A stretch of DNA of 64,000 nucleotides from Bacilli bacterium (GCA_017404385.1 JAFRCK010000034.1:22459-86458), one strand, 5' to 3'. Positions 45,860 through 55,195 are shown, numbered from the stretch's first letter. The notes: generated by a model not told the origin, from the sequence alone. Numbers and translations: made by a program.

Positions 45860-45884
45860 AAGAGAAAATGTTTTTCTCTTTTTT
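45860..45884 (+). terminator. Attenuator-like hairpin in the leader of the 45901 gene
   Basis: Arms AAGAGAAAA / TTTTCTCTT with a 3-base loop run into TTTTA, between promoter and ribosome site. It could stop transcription before the gene. A similar GAGAGAAA / TTTCTCTC hairpin precedes the gene at 57902. Confidence 0.6.
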
Positions 45885-45900
45885 ATTGAAAGGAGGTTCA

Positions 45901-47145
45901 ATGTTTAAAGATTATGATAAATATTTATCAGTAAGTTTAAAAGTGTATTCTTTTGTATTACTTTTAATACTTATACTTAAGATAGTTGGATTAGATTACT
46001 TTGGTATGGATGTAAATAATCCAGCATTGCTAAATTTAAATAGTTTTATTACAAATTATCATCTTGAAAATGTATGGTATGCAATTACTATATACATATA
46101 TGCGTATATAATAATTGGTATAACAGTAAGTGAAAACTCTAAAAGACTTGCATTATATGTTTTAGCATTACTGCCTATAATGATATTTGTACAAGTAATT
46201 AAGACTAATAGTTTTATATTTTTAATAATAGATTTTATTTATCTATTACTTATTGCTTTATTATTTTTGAAATTAACAAAGCAAAAAATCACAAAAACTC
46301 ATATTTTTAATTATGTTATTTTTAATGTAATAACTATACTTTTTCAAGTAATTAGTATTGAAACAAGAATGGGTAATATTAGAGTTTATGGTGATAATTT
46401 TGTTTTAAACTTTATTTTTAATTTAGACTATTTAATAATGATGTTAATCATTCATGACTTATATTTTAAGAAAGGAAGTAATAGTTTATGTACAATGGTA
46501 GTTTCTTCTTCTTCGCAAAAACTGATTTCATTAAAAAGATTTCTGACAAGATTGCTAAGAAGATCACAAAATAAGAAAAAAGGAAAGACAAATAAAAAAG
46601 AATTGACTAAAGAAGAAAAAGTTTCAAATATAATATTTATAATAATAGCATTATTTTGGAATCTTTTCACTCTATTTTTAATAGTATTTACAGCATTAAT
46701 TAATGATACAATTATTGAATGTATTTTTATAACATTTTCATTTTGGATTACTAAGACTGTTTTTGGTAAGGCATTTCATTTTGAAAGTGTTATAAAATGT
46801 TTTATAGTATCAAATTTAACTTATTTTATTTTAAATAAAATAACTGCACCTTTAGGAATTAGTATATTCATACCAATATTACTAGGAGTTGGTTTATCAT
46901 ATGTTACATCCAAATTTGTTAAGAAAGCTTATAAACCATTATATAGAGGAATGCCAGAAGAATTATTTGATGATACAATTTTAAATGTTGTTGAAAAAAA
47001 TAGTACTAAGTATAGAATATGTTATGAGTTTTATATTGAAAAAGAAAGTGATGTATCATTATCTTTTAAGTATAATTATTCTGTACCAGGTATAAGAAAG
47101 ATTAAAGATAGGGTAAATAAGAAAATAGAAGAACTAAATAATTAG
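45901..47145 (+). CDS. Polytopic membrane protein with sensor-like N-terminus and AgrB-like core
   Basis: The 414-residue protein has about six helices in residues 10-185, a basic cytoplasmic stretch (205-240), and about four more helices (242-340), then a charged C-terminal tail. The first half looks like an AgrC-type sensor membrane domain. In the second half, His293 and Cys300 lie in GKAFHFESVIKC with the same H-x6-C spacing as the catalytic pair of the AgrB peptide-processing protease, again between helices. No AgrD-like peptide gene is visible. The start at 45901 has AAAGGAGG upstream. The next gene encodes a GHKL kinase. The AgrB assignment is inference; a plain unknown membrane protein is possible. 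Confidence 0.6.
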   Translation: MFKDYDKYLSVSLKVYSFVLLLILILKIVGLDYFGMDVNNPALLNLNSFITNYHLENVWYAITIYIYAYIIIGITVSENSKRLALYVLALLPIMIFVQVIKTNSFIFLIIDFIYLLLIALLFLKLTKQKITKTHIFNYVIFNVITILFQVISIETRMGNIRVYGDNFVLNFIFNLDYLIMMLIIHDLYFKKGSNSLCTMVVSSSSQKLISLKRFLTRLLRRSQNKKKGKTNKKELTKEEKVSNIIFIIIALFWNLFTLFLIVFTALINDTIIECIFITFSFWITKTVFGKAFHFESVIKCFIVSNLTYFILNKITAPLGISIFIPILLGVGLSYVTSKFVKKAYKPLYRGMPEELFDDTILNVVEKNSTKYRICYEFYIEKESDVSLSFKYNYSVPGIRKIKDRVNKKIEELNN

Positions 47146-47159
47146 TTCTTCTATTTTTT
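47128..47159 (+). terminator. Terminator between membrane-protein gene and kinase gene
   Basis: Perfect 10-base arms GAAGAACTAA / TTAGTTCTTC with a 4-base loop are followed by a T6 run. The kinase gene therefore needs readthrough or its own promoter; TATTAT at 47187-47192 is a weak candidate. Confidence 0.8.
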
Positions 47160-47218
47160 GTATTAATTTGTATCAGTTTTGAATTGTATTATTAGATATG
47201 TTGTTTTGGAGGTAAAAT

Positions 47219-47935
47219 ATGTTTTTTATTATAATAGTCAGTTTAATACTTAATTTATTTTTAATATCTTTTATTTTGATATTTAATAGAAAAAATATAA
47301 TATTACTTGATAAAATTTATAAATATGAGGAAATTATAAATAAACAGGGAATGAATAATCATGAATATAATAATCAATTAATGGTTCTTAGTGGATATCT
47401 TGAATGCCAAGATTATGATAATGTTAGAGAGTATTTAAATACTATTATTGAGGATCATAGAACAGGTGAAGATTATGATATAAAACAGTTAGTTAAGTTT
47501 CCAAAAGGAGGATTTAAAGAACTTTTATATTATAAGATAGCTAAAATTGAAAGAAATGGAATAGAATATTATTTAAATGTATCCGACTCATTTAAGAAAA
47601 AAATAGAAAAAATAAATATTAAGAATTATTCTGATTTAACAAAAGTATTTGGTGTATTAATAGATAATTCTATAGATGCTTCAATAGATAATCATGGTGA
47701 AATAGAAATGAATTTCAAATGTCAAAAAAATTGTTTAATTATTGTTGTTAAAAATAAAATTGAAGAATTAGACTTAAATGAAATTGGTAAAAAAAGATTT
47801 TCAACAAAAGGTTTATATCATGGCTTTGGTTTACAAATTGTTAAAAAAATTGTTAAAAATAATGAAGCTATAGATGTATCTTATGATAAAGAAGATAATC
47901 AAATTATTCAAACAATTGTAATGGATATTAAATAA
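47219..47935 (+). CDS. GHKL-family sensor histidine kinase (Spo0B/AgrC type)
   Basis: The 238-residue protein has one N-terminal membrane helix (about 2-22). A Spo0B-type helical hairpin follows with the phosphoacceptor candidate His48 in NNHEYNNQLMVLSGYLE. The ATPase domain has the N box FGVLIDNSIDAS near 155 and the G box STKGLYHGFGLQIVKKIV. It has no sensor domain of its own, which fits the idea that the preceding membrane protein supplies it. No response regulator is adjacent. Confidence 0.85.
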   Translation: MFFIIIVSLILNLFLISFILIFNRKNIILLDKIYKYEEIINKQGMNNHEYNNQLMVLSGYLECQDYDNVREYLNTIIEDHRTGEDYDIKQLVKFPKGGFKELLYYKIAKIERNGIEYYLNVSDSFKKKIEKINIKNYSDLTKVFGVLIDNSIDASIDNHGEIEMNFKCQKNCLIIVVKNKIEELDLNEIGKKRFSTKGLYHGFGLQIVKKIVKNNEAIDVSYDKEDNQIIQTIVMDIK

Positions 47936-48026
47936 TTTTTTGTCGAATTTTTTGGTTTAAAAAATAGTCAAAACAAGACAATTATGAGTTATTATCTAAA
48001 TAGACATTTAAGAAGGAGGGATTGAG

Positions 48027-48254
48027 ATGTCTAAAGGAATTATTAAGTGGTTTAACAATGAGAAAGGGTATGGTTTTATAAACGGAAAATCGGATGAAGA
48101 TATTTTCGTTCATTATACATCTATAAAAATTGATGGTTATAGAACATTATCTGAAGGTCAAGAAGTGGAATACACTTTAATAAAAACTGACAAAGGTTTA
48201 CAGGCAACTAATGTAATTCCTGTAAACCAACCACAATTAACTGCTGCTTTTTAG
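48027..48254 (+). CDS. Cold-shock protein, CspA family
   Basis: The 75-residue OB-fold RNA chaperone has RNP1 as EKGYGFING and RNP2 as DIFVHYTSI. The C-terminus carries about 8 extra residues (QPQLTAAF) whose codons form part of the terminator. A strong AAGGAGGG ribosome site precedes it. Confidence 0.95.
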   Translation: MSKGIIKWFNNEKGYGFINGKSDEDIFVHYTSIKIDGYRTLSEGQEVEYTLIKTDKGLQATNVIPVNQPQLTAAF

Positions 48255-48264
48255 CAGTTTTTAT
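48239..48264 (+). terminator. Csp gene terminator
   Basis: Arms AACTGCT / AGCAGTT with a 7-base loop and T run. The left arm is coding sequence. Confidence 0.8.
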
Positions 48265-48292
48265 TATATAATGATATAAAGGAGATGGTTAT

Positions 48293-48808
48293 ATGAAATT
48301 CATTATTAGAGGAGATAATACTGCGGCTATTAAAGATTATATTGAAAACAAAATTGAAAAAATAACAAAGTATCTTGATTCAGATGATTTAGAAGCCACA
48401 GTAGTTACTAGAAAGGAAGGAAGAAATCAAAAAATAGAAGTTACTATTCCGACTGATAGTTTTACTTTAAGAAATGAATCAACTAATGAAGATTTATATG
48501 CTGCTATTGATAATGTAGTAGATAAATTAGAAAGACAAATAAGAAAGAATAAGGATAAAATAAACAAAAAGAATAATAAGAGAATTATTTCTGATTTTGA
48601 AATGATGTTAGAAGATGAATTTTTTGATGAAGAAAAAATTGTTAAAAGAAAACAAATAGAATTAAAACCAATTGATGAAGAAGAAGCAATAATTGAAATG
48701 GAAATGTTAGGACATTCATTCTTTGTTTTTAAAGATGTTGAGACTGATAAGATTTGTGTCTTATATAAAAGAAAAAATGGGAATTATGGTATAATTGAAA
48801 CAAAATAA
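48293..48808 (+). CDS. hpf: Ribosome hibernation promoting factor, long form
   Basis: The 171-residue protein has an N-terminal HPF/YfiA domain (MKFIIRGDNTAAIKDYIENKIEKI) that blocks the decoding site. A charged linker follows, then the C-terminal dimerisation domain (ALMEMLGHSFFVF type, NGNYGIIE) that joins ribosomes into 100S dimers. Its position before secA is conserved in Bacilli. Confidence 0.95.
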   Translation: MKFIIRGDNTAAIKDYIENKIEKITKYLDSDDLEATVVTRKEGRNQKIEVTIPTDSFTLRNESTNEDLYAAIDNVVDKLERQIRKNKDKINKKNNKRIISDFEMMLEDEFFDEEKIVKRKQIELKPIDEEEAIIEMEMLGHSFFVFKDVETDKICVLYKRKNGNYGIIETK

Positions 48809-48832
48809 AGTCTATTAAATAGACTTTTTTTC
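48807..48832 (+). terminator. hpf terminator
   Basis: Arms AAAGTCTAT / ATAGACTTT with a 3-base loop and T run. Confidence 0.8.
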
Positions 48833-48884
48833 TTGTAAAAAAACATATGATATTATATAATTTAGATTATAAAGGGTTGATAAT

Positions 48885-50123
48885 ATGAATAAAAAAATTA
48901 AAGTTTTTATTTTTATAATTTTTTTCTTTATTATAACACCATCTGTTTATGCAGCCCCAACTATTGAGGATGAAAAGTGTTCTGATATTATAGAAATGGT
49001 AGATGAATATGAAAGTATAACTAGTGAATTAGATTCACTTGCATGTGATAGAGTTATGGATGATAATTCTACTAATGACTTTGAATTATTAAGTAGTTGT
49101 AATAATCTATATTCAAAGAAATCATATTTATTGTCCAAAATGTTTAAAACAAATGAAACAATTGGCGATTGTGAAACCACAAGATTTTCAGAAATAATAA
49201 ACGAAAATAAAGATGAATGCAGTCCAGTTTTAGACTCATCTATAAAAGATATTGCAGATAGAGTAATGAATATATTTTATATTATTGCACCTTTTTTGGT
49301 AATAATATTTGGATCGTTAGATTTTGCAAAAATTGTTGTTTCAAATAACCCTAACGAGATTAAGAAAAATAGAAAAAATTTCATAAGAAGAATAATTGCG
49401 ATGGTATTATTATTTTTATCACCAGCTTTACTAAAATTTATTTTTAATTTTAATTTCTCTGGTTATAGTTTAGATGGAAATGTTTATGCTTGTAAAAGAC
49501 CATTTAATTTTAGTATAGGACATTGGGATGTAACTTATGTACCTACTACTCCACAAACCGAAAGAAGAATTACTAGTAGAACTTCTTCTGGGATTTCTTC
49601 AACTAATGGGCAGGCTATTGCTGATGCAGCTAAAGAAATAAAAGAATATGTTGTTGCAAATGGTTATAGTTGGTGTGGAAATAATCTTCCAGTAGAGGAT
49701 CAAGCTACTAGTAAAACCAAATGTATAGTTTGTGCAACTTTAGTTAGAACATCTTTATATCGTGCGGGTATATATGATAGAGATGAAGCCAATTCTATTA
49801 GTAATAATTCTGCTCCAACTGTAGCTAGAAATCTAGTAGCTAAAGGATGGATTCCTATTTGGAATGCCGAAGATTTACAACCAGGAGATGTTTTACTATA
49901 TCAAAAACTAACAAATATTGGAGACTGTGGTAAAGCAACAATTGATGGTAAAACATATTATGTCCCTCATGTTGATATATATTATGGAAATGGAAAAAAG
50001 GTAACTACAGGTGATTGGCCCGTTATGAAAGCTCCAGCAGTTGTAAATTTTTCTACTGGACTAGGTAGTTTTTCTGGTGGGCAAGGTAAATGGTTATGTG
50101 GATTAAGATATCCAGGAAATTAG
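48885..50123 (+). CDS. Exported protein: VirB2/pilin-like helices fused to an NlpC/P60-type hydrolase domain
   Basis: The 412 residues begin with a signal peptide (cleavage near 23). A Cys-rich region (24-112) follows, then two hydrophobic helices (about 126-149 and 169-188) separated by the basic loop NPNEIKKNRKNFIRR, a layout seen in VirB2/TrbC-like pilins of Firmicutes. The C-terminal domain (about 245-412) fits NlpC/P60: Cys283 in IVCATLV, LQPGDVLLY, and His362 in PHVDIYYGNG. It should cut peptide stems outside the cell. It opens a four-gene set between hpf and secA. Confidence 0.7.
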   Translation: MNKKIKVFIFIIFFFIITPSVYAAPTIEDEKCSDIIEMVDEYESITSELDSLACDRVMDDNSTNDFELLSSCNNLYSKKSYLLSKMFKTNETIGDCETTRFSEIINENKDECSPVLDSSIKDIADRVMNIFYIIAPFLVIIFGSLDFAKIVVSNNPNEIKKNRKNFIRRIIAMVLLFLSPALLKFIFNFNFSGYSLDGNVYACKRPFNFSIGHWDVTYVPTTPQTERRITSRTSSGISSTNGQAIADAAKEIKEYVVANGYSWCGNNLPVEDQATSKTKCIVCATLVRTSLYRAGIYDRDEANSISNNSAPTVARNLVAKGWIPIWNAEDLQPGDVLLYQKLTNIGDCGKATIDGKTYYVPHVDIYYGNGKKVTTGDWPVMKAPAVVNFSTGLGSFSGGQGKWLCGLRYPGN

Positions 50124-50133
50124 TGAGGAATAT

Positions 50134-50892
50134 ATGGTTAAGAGAAAAAAAATAGAATTAATTATAATAGTTATTTTAGTTATATTATATTTTGTAATCA
50201 GTATTTTTATTTCTAAGTTTAATGTGTATCGAAATACAGTATTTATAGGCTCTAGTACGAAAGTTGAGGTTAGTGATGGAAATATAAAGATTTATAACAA
50301 AGATGATGAAATTAATAAGCAAGATGTAAAAATACTTTTTAATGATGACTTTATAGATGGCTATATTTTAACTCAACCTGCAGAATCAACTGATAATGGA
50401 TTCTCAATTGTTTCGTATGACAATAGTGGGAAAATGTTATTATCTGAATCCGTGTTGATTGCTCATACCAAAGATTTATCATTAAATGTAAAGAAAACTA
50501 TAAATAATGAAATAATCATTCTTGATGAAATAAATGAATTTTTAATTAAAAATAATATAAAAGTTAATTCGGTAGATGAATTAGATTATTGTAATAAAGT
50601 AGATATAGATACAAAAGAATCTATATATTCTTTAGGACTAAATATCAGTGATGATACTTATAAAAGTATTGTTTTTATGAAAAAGGAAAATGAATTTTTT
50701 ATGTTGTCTAGTTTAGAAGATAAATATACTGATATTGAAAATAAAAAATTAATTTTTTCTAAGTTGATAGATTTTAATGGTGATAATAATTATGAATATG
50801 TAGTTTTAAAAAGTATGTCTGAATATGGACCTTATTATTATGATTTATACAATTTTGATGGTAAAGAGTTTACTAAGATAGGAGACGAGTAA
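50134..50892 (+). CDS. Single-pass membrane protein of unknown function
   Basis: I do not recognise this 252-residue protein. One N-terminal helix (about 7-26) anchors an extracytoplasmic domain of mixed strands and helices. The last 45 residues (LIDFNGDNNYEYVVL, YYYDLYNFDGKEF) look like one blade of a FG-GAP or VCBS-type repeat. It lies 10 bases after the NlpC/P60 fusion gene and 4 before the next, so it is co-transcribed with them. Confidence 0.7.
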   Translation: MVKRKKIELIIIVILVILYFVISIFISKFNVYRNTVFIGSSTKVEVSDGNIKIYNKDDEINKQDVKILFNDDFIDGYILTQPAESTDNGFSIVSYDNSGKMLLSESVLIAHTKDLSLNVKKTINNEIIILDEINEFLIKNNIKVNSVDELDYCNKVDIDTKESIYSLGLNISDDTYKSIVFMKKENEFFMLSSLEDKYTDIENKKLIFSKLIDFNGDNNYEYVVLKSMSEYGPYYYDLYNFDGKEFTKIGDE

Positions 50893-50896
50893 TAAT

Positions 50897-51766
50897 ATGT
50901 GTGAAAGAAATGTAGTATTGACTTTATTTTTTATACTTAAAATTGTTATATTATTAATAATACCAGTTCTTTTCTTTATAAATAAAAAATCATCATATAA
51001 AAGATTAAATATACTATTCTATATTGAAGTATTTCTATTAACTATGCTAATTGTATTAAGAGTAACTAACAATAAGTGTATTGTTAATTCTAATATTAAT
51101 GGTATAAAAGTAAATATGCATAAAAGTTCATCAGAATACATAACTGAAGATAACGACCCAAATAATGTTATATCAATAGAAACAAATAAAATATATAAAA
51201 GTAATACTTCAAAAAATGTATACTATTTTAATAATAATCAACTTCCTTTTAGTAATAGGAAACTGTTCTGTTCGGATAAAAAAGAAATATATATGAAAAA
51301 CTATGGTAATAGTATAACTTCATTATCAATGTTATTATCATCATATTTTGATAAAAATATAGATCCTATAGAAATACTAAATATGTATTTAGAAAGAAAT
51401 ACTTTTGATTGTGACAATGGCATTAATTTTGATATTTTGATGAATAATGCTTCAGAAAAATATGGAGTGAATTTTATTAACATTAGCAAAGATGATTTAT
51501 TAAATGAAGTCGCAAGTGGTAATGTAATTTTAGCTGATATTCATAATGTTGATGGTGATTATAATATTACATGTAATAGAGGATATATCATTATTTATAA
51601 TGTGGATAATAGTCTTAATTATCATATTCTATATTCTAACGATAGTAATAAGGAAATAATATGTTCAAATCTTACACGTATAGTAAGTAATGCAAATTCA
51701 ATAGAATGGAATCAAAGTGAATTGTATTCTATGTCTAATAGATATTTTAAAATAGAAAGGAAATAA
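50897..51766 (+). CDS. Membrane protein with degenerate C39-like peptidase domain
   Basis: The 289 residues have two N-terminal helices (about 7-28 and 35-55) and a C-terminal domain resembling C39-like proteases in outline: SITSLSMLLSSYF, then DNGINFDILMNNASEKYGVNFI, LLNEVASGNVILADI and RGYIIIYNVD. At the position of the catalytic Cys the sequence reads YGNS, and the usual GH reads RG, so catalysis is unlikely. It may bind peptides. Third gene of the exported set. Confidence 0.6.
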   Translation: MCERNVVLTLFFILKIVILLIIPVLFFINKKSSYKRLNILFYIEVFLLTMLIVLRVTNNKCIVNSNINGIKVNMHKSSSEYITEDNDPNNVISIETNKIYKSNTSKNVYYFNNNQLPFSNRKLFCSDKKEIYMKNYGNSITSLSMLLSSYFDKNIDPIEILNMYLERNTFDCDNGINFDILMNNASEKYGVNFINISKDDLLNEVASGNVILADIHNVDGDYNITCNRGYIIIYNVDNSLNYHILYSNDSNKEIICSNLTRIVSNANSIEWNQSELYSMSNRYFKIERK

Positions 51767-51768
51767 TT

Positions 51769-52422
51769 ATGAAAAAGGTTAGATTGTTTTTATTATTATT
51801 TATAGTTCTATTTTTATCTGGATGTTCTGGAGTATATGAATTAACAATAAATGAAGATTTATCAGTACTAGAAAGCGCTACTATTACATTAGATAGTAAT
51901 TCTGATTCTTTTGATAAAGTTAATAACTTAATAAAGTTATATGATATACCAGAAGAAGATTATACTATAAAAGAGTCTGAAAATAGTTTAAGAGTATCTT
52001 TTTCTAAAAAGTTTTCATCATTTGATGAATATGTTTTAAACAGTAAGCTATATCCTAATCTGGTATCTAACATTTATTATACTCTTGTTGATAAGAAGCT
52101 TACTATTGATGCACCAGCAATCTTTTCTACTGGTATAAAAAATAATGATAATATAGTTAATAATTATGATATAGGTTTATTAAAAATTAATATTCAAACT
52201 CCATTAAAGGTTTTAAATGAAAATTCAGATGAATCTGACTCAGGAATTTATGCATGGAATATTAAAAATGGAGATTCTAAAAAAGATATCAAAATAGAAA
52301 TAAGTACAGAACCATATAGTAATAAATATAAATATATAATAATTTTGGGAATTATATCACTCATTACTATATCATTTAGTGTATTAGCAATTATAAGATT
52401 TAGAAAAGCAAAAAAAATATAG
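51769..52422 (+). CDS. LppM-like lipoprotein with C-terminal membrane helix
   Basis: The 217-residue precursor has a signal peptide with lipobox LSGC (Cys near 19) and the start of a conserved strand pattern (GVYELTINEDLSV). A mixed domain follows, then a C-terminal membrane helix (about 188-209) with a basic end. This dual anchoring is typical of DUF3153/LppM-like proteins; the function is unknown. It begins 2 bases after the previous gene and is followed by a terminator. Confidence 0.7.
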   Translation: MKKVRLFLLLFIVLFLSGCSGVYELTINEDLSVLESATITLDSNSDSFDKVNNLIKLYDIPEEDYTIKESENSLRVSFSKKFSSFDEYVLNSKLYPNLVSNIYYTLVDKKLTIDAPAIFSTGIKNNDNIVNNYDIGLLKINIQTPLKVLNENSDESDSGIYAWNIKNGDSKKDIKIEISTEPYSNKYKYIIILGIISLITISFSVLAIIRFRKAKKI

Positions 52423-52446
52423 AAAACATTGATTATTCAATGTTTT
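52423..52446 (+). terminator. Terminator of the exported-protein operon
   Basis: Arms AAAACATTGA / TCAATGTTTT with a 4-base loop and T run. A TATAAT at 52453-52458 just after it could serve secA. Confidence 0.8.
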
Positions 52447-52477
52447 TTATTGTATAATTAATATTGGTGATGATTAG

Positions 52478-54973
52478 ATGGGAATATTTAAAAAAATGTT
52501 TGATTATCAATATAAAGAAATGAAAAAATTTACTTTATTAGCTGATCAAATAGAAGCAAAAAAAGAAGAATATGAAAAATTAACTGATAAACAACTAGAA
52601 AAGAAAACTGAAGATTTAAAAAAAGAATTAGAAAAAGGTAAAACTTTAGATGATATATTAGTAGATGCATATGCTACTGCAAGAGAAGCATCAAAAAGAG
52701 TAATTGGAGAATTTCCTTATTATGTTCAGTTGCTTGGTGCTATAGCTATTCATTTTGGTAATATAGCTGAGATGAAGACTGGTGAAGGTAAAACATTAAC
52801 AGAAGTTATGCCTGCTTATTTAAATGCATTAAGTGGAGAAGGAGTACATATTGTTACAGTTAATGAATATCTTGCATCTCGTGATGCTAACTGGATGGGA
52901 CAAATCTTTAGATTTTTAGGATTAACAGTTGGTGTTAACGCAAGAGAATTATCTCCAAAAGAAAAACAAGAAGCATATAATTGTGATATTTTATATTCAA
53001 CAAATAATGAAATAGGTTTTGACTATTTAAGAGATAACATGGTTGTTAGAAAAGAAGATAGAGTTCAAAGAAAACTTAACTTTGCTATTGTCGATGAAGT
53101 AGACTCTGTTCTAATAGATGAAGCAAGAACTCCATTAATTATATCTGGTGGTGCAATGCATACTTCTAATCAATATATGGATGCTCAAAAATTTGTAGAA
53201 AATTTAAAAGAAAATGAAGATTTTAATATAGATGAAAAGACTCAAAGTATTAGTTTAACTGATGAGGGAAGTAAAAAGTGTGAAAAATTCTATAAAATAG
53301 ATAACATGTATGATGTTAAGTATTCTGCACTTGTTCACCATGTTAATCAAGCTTTAAGAGCGAACTTTATAATGCATAATGAAGTTGATTATGTAGTACA
53401 AGATGGTGCTGTTGTTATTGTTGACCAATTTACTGGACGTCTAATGCATGGTAGAGCTTTTTCAGAAGGTCTTCATCAAGCAATAGAAGCAAAAGAAAGA
53501 GTTAAGATAAATGAAGAAACTAAGACATTAGCTACTATTACATTCCAAAATTTATTTAGAATGTATAAAAAATTAGCTGGAATGACTGGTACTGCTAAAA
53601 CAGAGGAAGAAGAATTTAGAGAAATATATAACATGTATGTTATAGAAATTCCAACTAATAAACCTGTTATAAGAAAAGACATGGCAGATTTAATATTTGC
53701 TGCAAAAGAAGATAAATATAAAGCAATTATAGAAGAAATAAAAGAAAGACATGCTACTGGGCAACCAATATTAGTAGGTACAATTGCTATTGAAACAAGT
53801 GAATTAATTAGTCAAATGCTTACTAAAGCAAAAATTAAACATGAAGTTTTAAATGCTAAAAATCATGCTAGAGAAGCTGAAATAATTGCAAAAGCTGGAG
53901 AAAAGAATTCAGTAACAATAGCTACTAACATGGCCGGTCGTGGTACAGATATAAAACTAGGTGAAGGTGTTAAAGAATTAGGTGGTTTATGTGTAATAGG
54001 TACAGAAAGACATGAATCAAGACGTATTGATAATCAGTTAAGAGGACGTTCTGGTCGTCAAGGAGACCCAGGTTATTCTCAATTCTTTGTATCGTTTGAA
54101 GATGATTTAATGGTAAGATTTGGTACAGATAGATTTAGAGATCTTCTAAAAGCAGCAGGTTTAGGGACAACAGTGAATTTAAGAAGTAAAACTATGACTA
54201 GAAATGTTGAATCAGCACAAAAGAAGGTTGAAGGAAACAACTATGATATAAGAAAGAACTTATTACAATATGATGATGTAATGGGTAAACAAAGAGAAAT
54301 AATGTATGAAAGAAGAAATGAAATACTAGATAAAGAATCAATTCATGATTCAATTATTAAATTAATAAAAGAACATATTGATGAAGTAGTAACTGGTCAT
54401 ACATTATATCAACCTGAATTAACAGAAATAGATTGTAATGAAATAATGGAATATATGAATGAGAACTTATTAGCTAAGTCTTCAATAAAAGTGTCTGAAA
54501 TTATTAATAGACCTGTAGATGAGGTAGTATCTTTTATTACTAAGGTTGTTATTGATGAATATGAAAATAAAATAAGTGAATTACCTATAGAAATAGTTAA
54601 TGACTTTGAAAAGGTAATTGCTTTAAGAGTAATAGATACACATTGGATGGAACATATTAATACAATGGACCATTTAAAAGAAGGTATTGGTTTAAGAAGT
54701 TATGCTCAAACTAATCCATTAGTAGCGTATACAAAAGAAGGATTTGATTTATTTGATCAAATGATTTCTAAAATAAATAAAGAAACTACTATTTATCTTT
54801 TAAAAGCAGAAATTAAACAAAACTTAGAAAGAAAACAAGTAGAAAAACCAATTGCTGATAATAGTAAAGATAAGTCTGGTTCAAAAAAAACTAGAAAAGT
54901 AACTAAAGTAGGTAGAAATGATCCATGTCCATGTGGCTCAGGTAAGAAGTACAAACAATGTCATGGAAAATAG
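52478..54973 (+). CDS. secA: Preprotein translocase ATPase SecA
   Basis: The 831-residue motor drives secretion through SecYEG. Walker A is MKTGEGKTLTE near residue 100 and the DEAD-type box is FAIVDEVDSVLID near 205. The preprotein cross-linking domain, NMAGRGTDI and RRIDNQLRGRSGRQGDPG follow. The zinc-binding C-terminus reads DPCPCGSGKKYKQCHGK. Length is normal. In Bacilli prfB usually follows; here the mobile region begins instead. Confidence 0.98.
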   Translation: MGIFKKMFDYQYKEMKKFTLLADQIEAKKEEYEKLTDKQLEKKTEDLKKELEKGKTLDDILVDAYATAREASKRVIGEFPYYVQLLGAIAIHFGNIAEMKTGEGKTLTEVMPAYLNALSGEGVHIVTVNEYLASRDANWMGQIFRFLGLTVGVNARELSPKEKQEAYNCDILYSTNNEIGFDYLRDNMVVRKEDRVQRKLNFAIVDEVDSVLIDEARTPLIISGGAMHTSNQYMDAQKFVENLKENEDFNIDEKTQSISLTDEGSKKCEKFYKIDNMYDVKYSALVHHVNQALRANFIMHNEVDYVVQDGAVVIVDQFTGRLMHGRAFSEGLHQAIEAKERVKINEETKTLATITFQNLFRMYKKLAGMTGTAKTEEEEFREIYNMYVIEIPTNKPVIRKDMADLIFAAKEDKYKAIIEEIKERHATGQPILVGTIAIETSELISQMLTKAKIKHEVLNAKNHAREAEIIAKAGEKNSVTIATNMAGRGTDIKLGEGVKELGGLCVIGTERHESRRIDNQLRGRSGRQGDPGYSQFFVSFEDDLMVRFGTDRFRDLLKAAGLGTTVNLRSKTMTRNVESAQKKVEGNNYDIRKNLLQYDDVMGKQREIMYERRNEILDKESIHDSIIKLIKEHIDEVVTGHTLYQPELTEIDCNEIMEYMNENLLAKSSIKVSEIINRPVDEVVSFITKVVIDEYENKISELPIEIVNDFEKVIALRVIDTHWMEHINTMDHLKEGIGLRSYAQTNPLVAYTKEGFDLFDQMISKINKETTIYLLKAEIKQNLERKQVEKPIADNSKDKSGSKKTRKVTKVGRNDPCPCGSGKKYKQCHGK

Positions 54974-55001
54974 CCGTAAAATAAGGCTTTGAGGAAATTT
55001 A

Positions 55002-55120
55002 TGTGCACAAAAAAAGCACCAATTTTCTCAAATGTGCACATTTTGTGCACATAAAAGTATAAAATATTCAAAAAAATCTCTTTAAAACCTTATAAATAAA
55101 GGGATTACATAATGTGCACA
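55002..55120. repeat. Four TGTGCACA palindromes left of the integrase
   Basis: Exact 8-bp palindromes lie at 55002-55009, 55033-55040, 55044-55051 and 55113-55120 in the gap between secA and the first integrase. A repeated palindrome next to an integrase gene could be arm-type sites for integrase or excisionase, or an operator. Confidence 0.75.
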
Positions 55121-55136
55121 TTTTTGTGAAACAATG

Positions 55137-55164
55137 AAACTAGCATATAGATTGCTAGTTTTTC
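55137..55164 (+). terminator. Terminator upstream of the first integrase
   Basis: Arms AAACTAGCA / TGCTAGTTT with a 7-base loop and TTC/T run. It would insulate the integrase from secA transcription. Confidence 0.75.
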
Positions 55165-55195
55165 TTTGCAAAAATAAGAAAGGACAGGGAACATT

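Noticed and set aside
45846..45908. 20-codon frame (MCINLRENVFLFFIERRFNV) as a possible AgrD-like peptide
   Set aside because: It starts at or before the expected transcription start, has no ribosome site, overlaps the hairpin and the next gene, and lacks the AgrD layout.
54974..55195. prfB with its programmed frameshift after secA
   Set aside because: No RF2 coding sequence or frameshift motif is present; the gap holds palindromes and a terminator.
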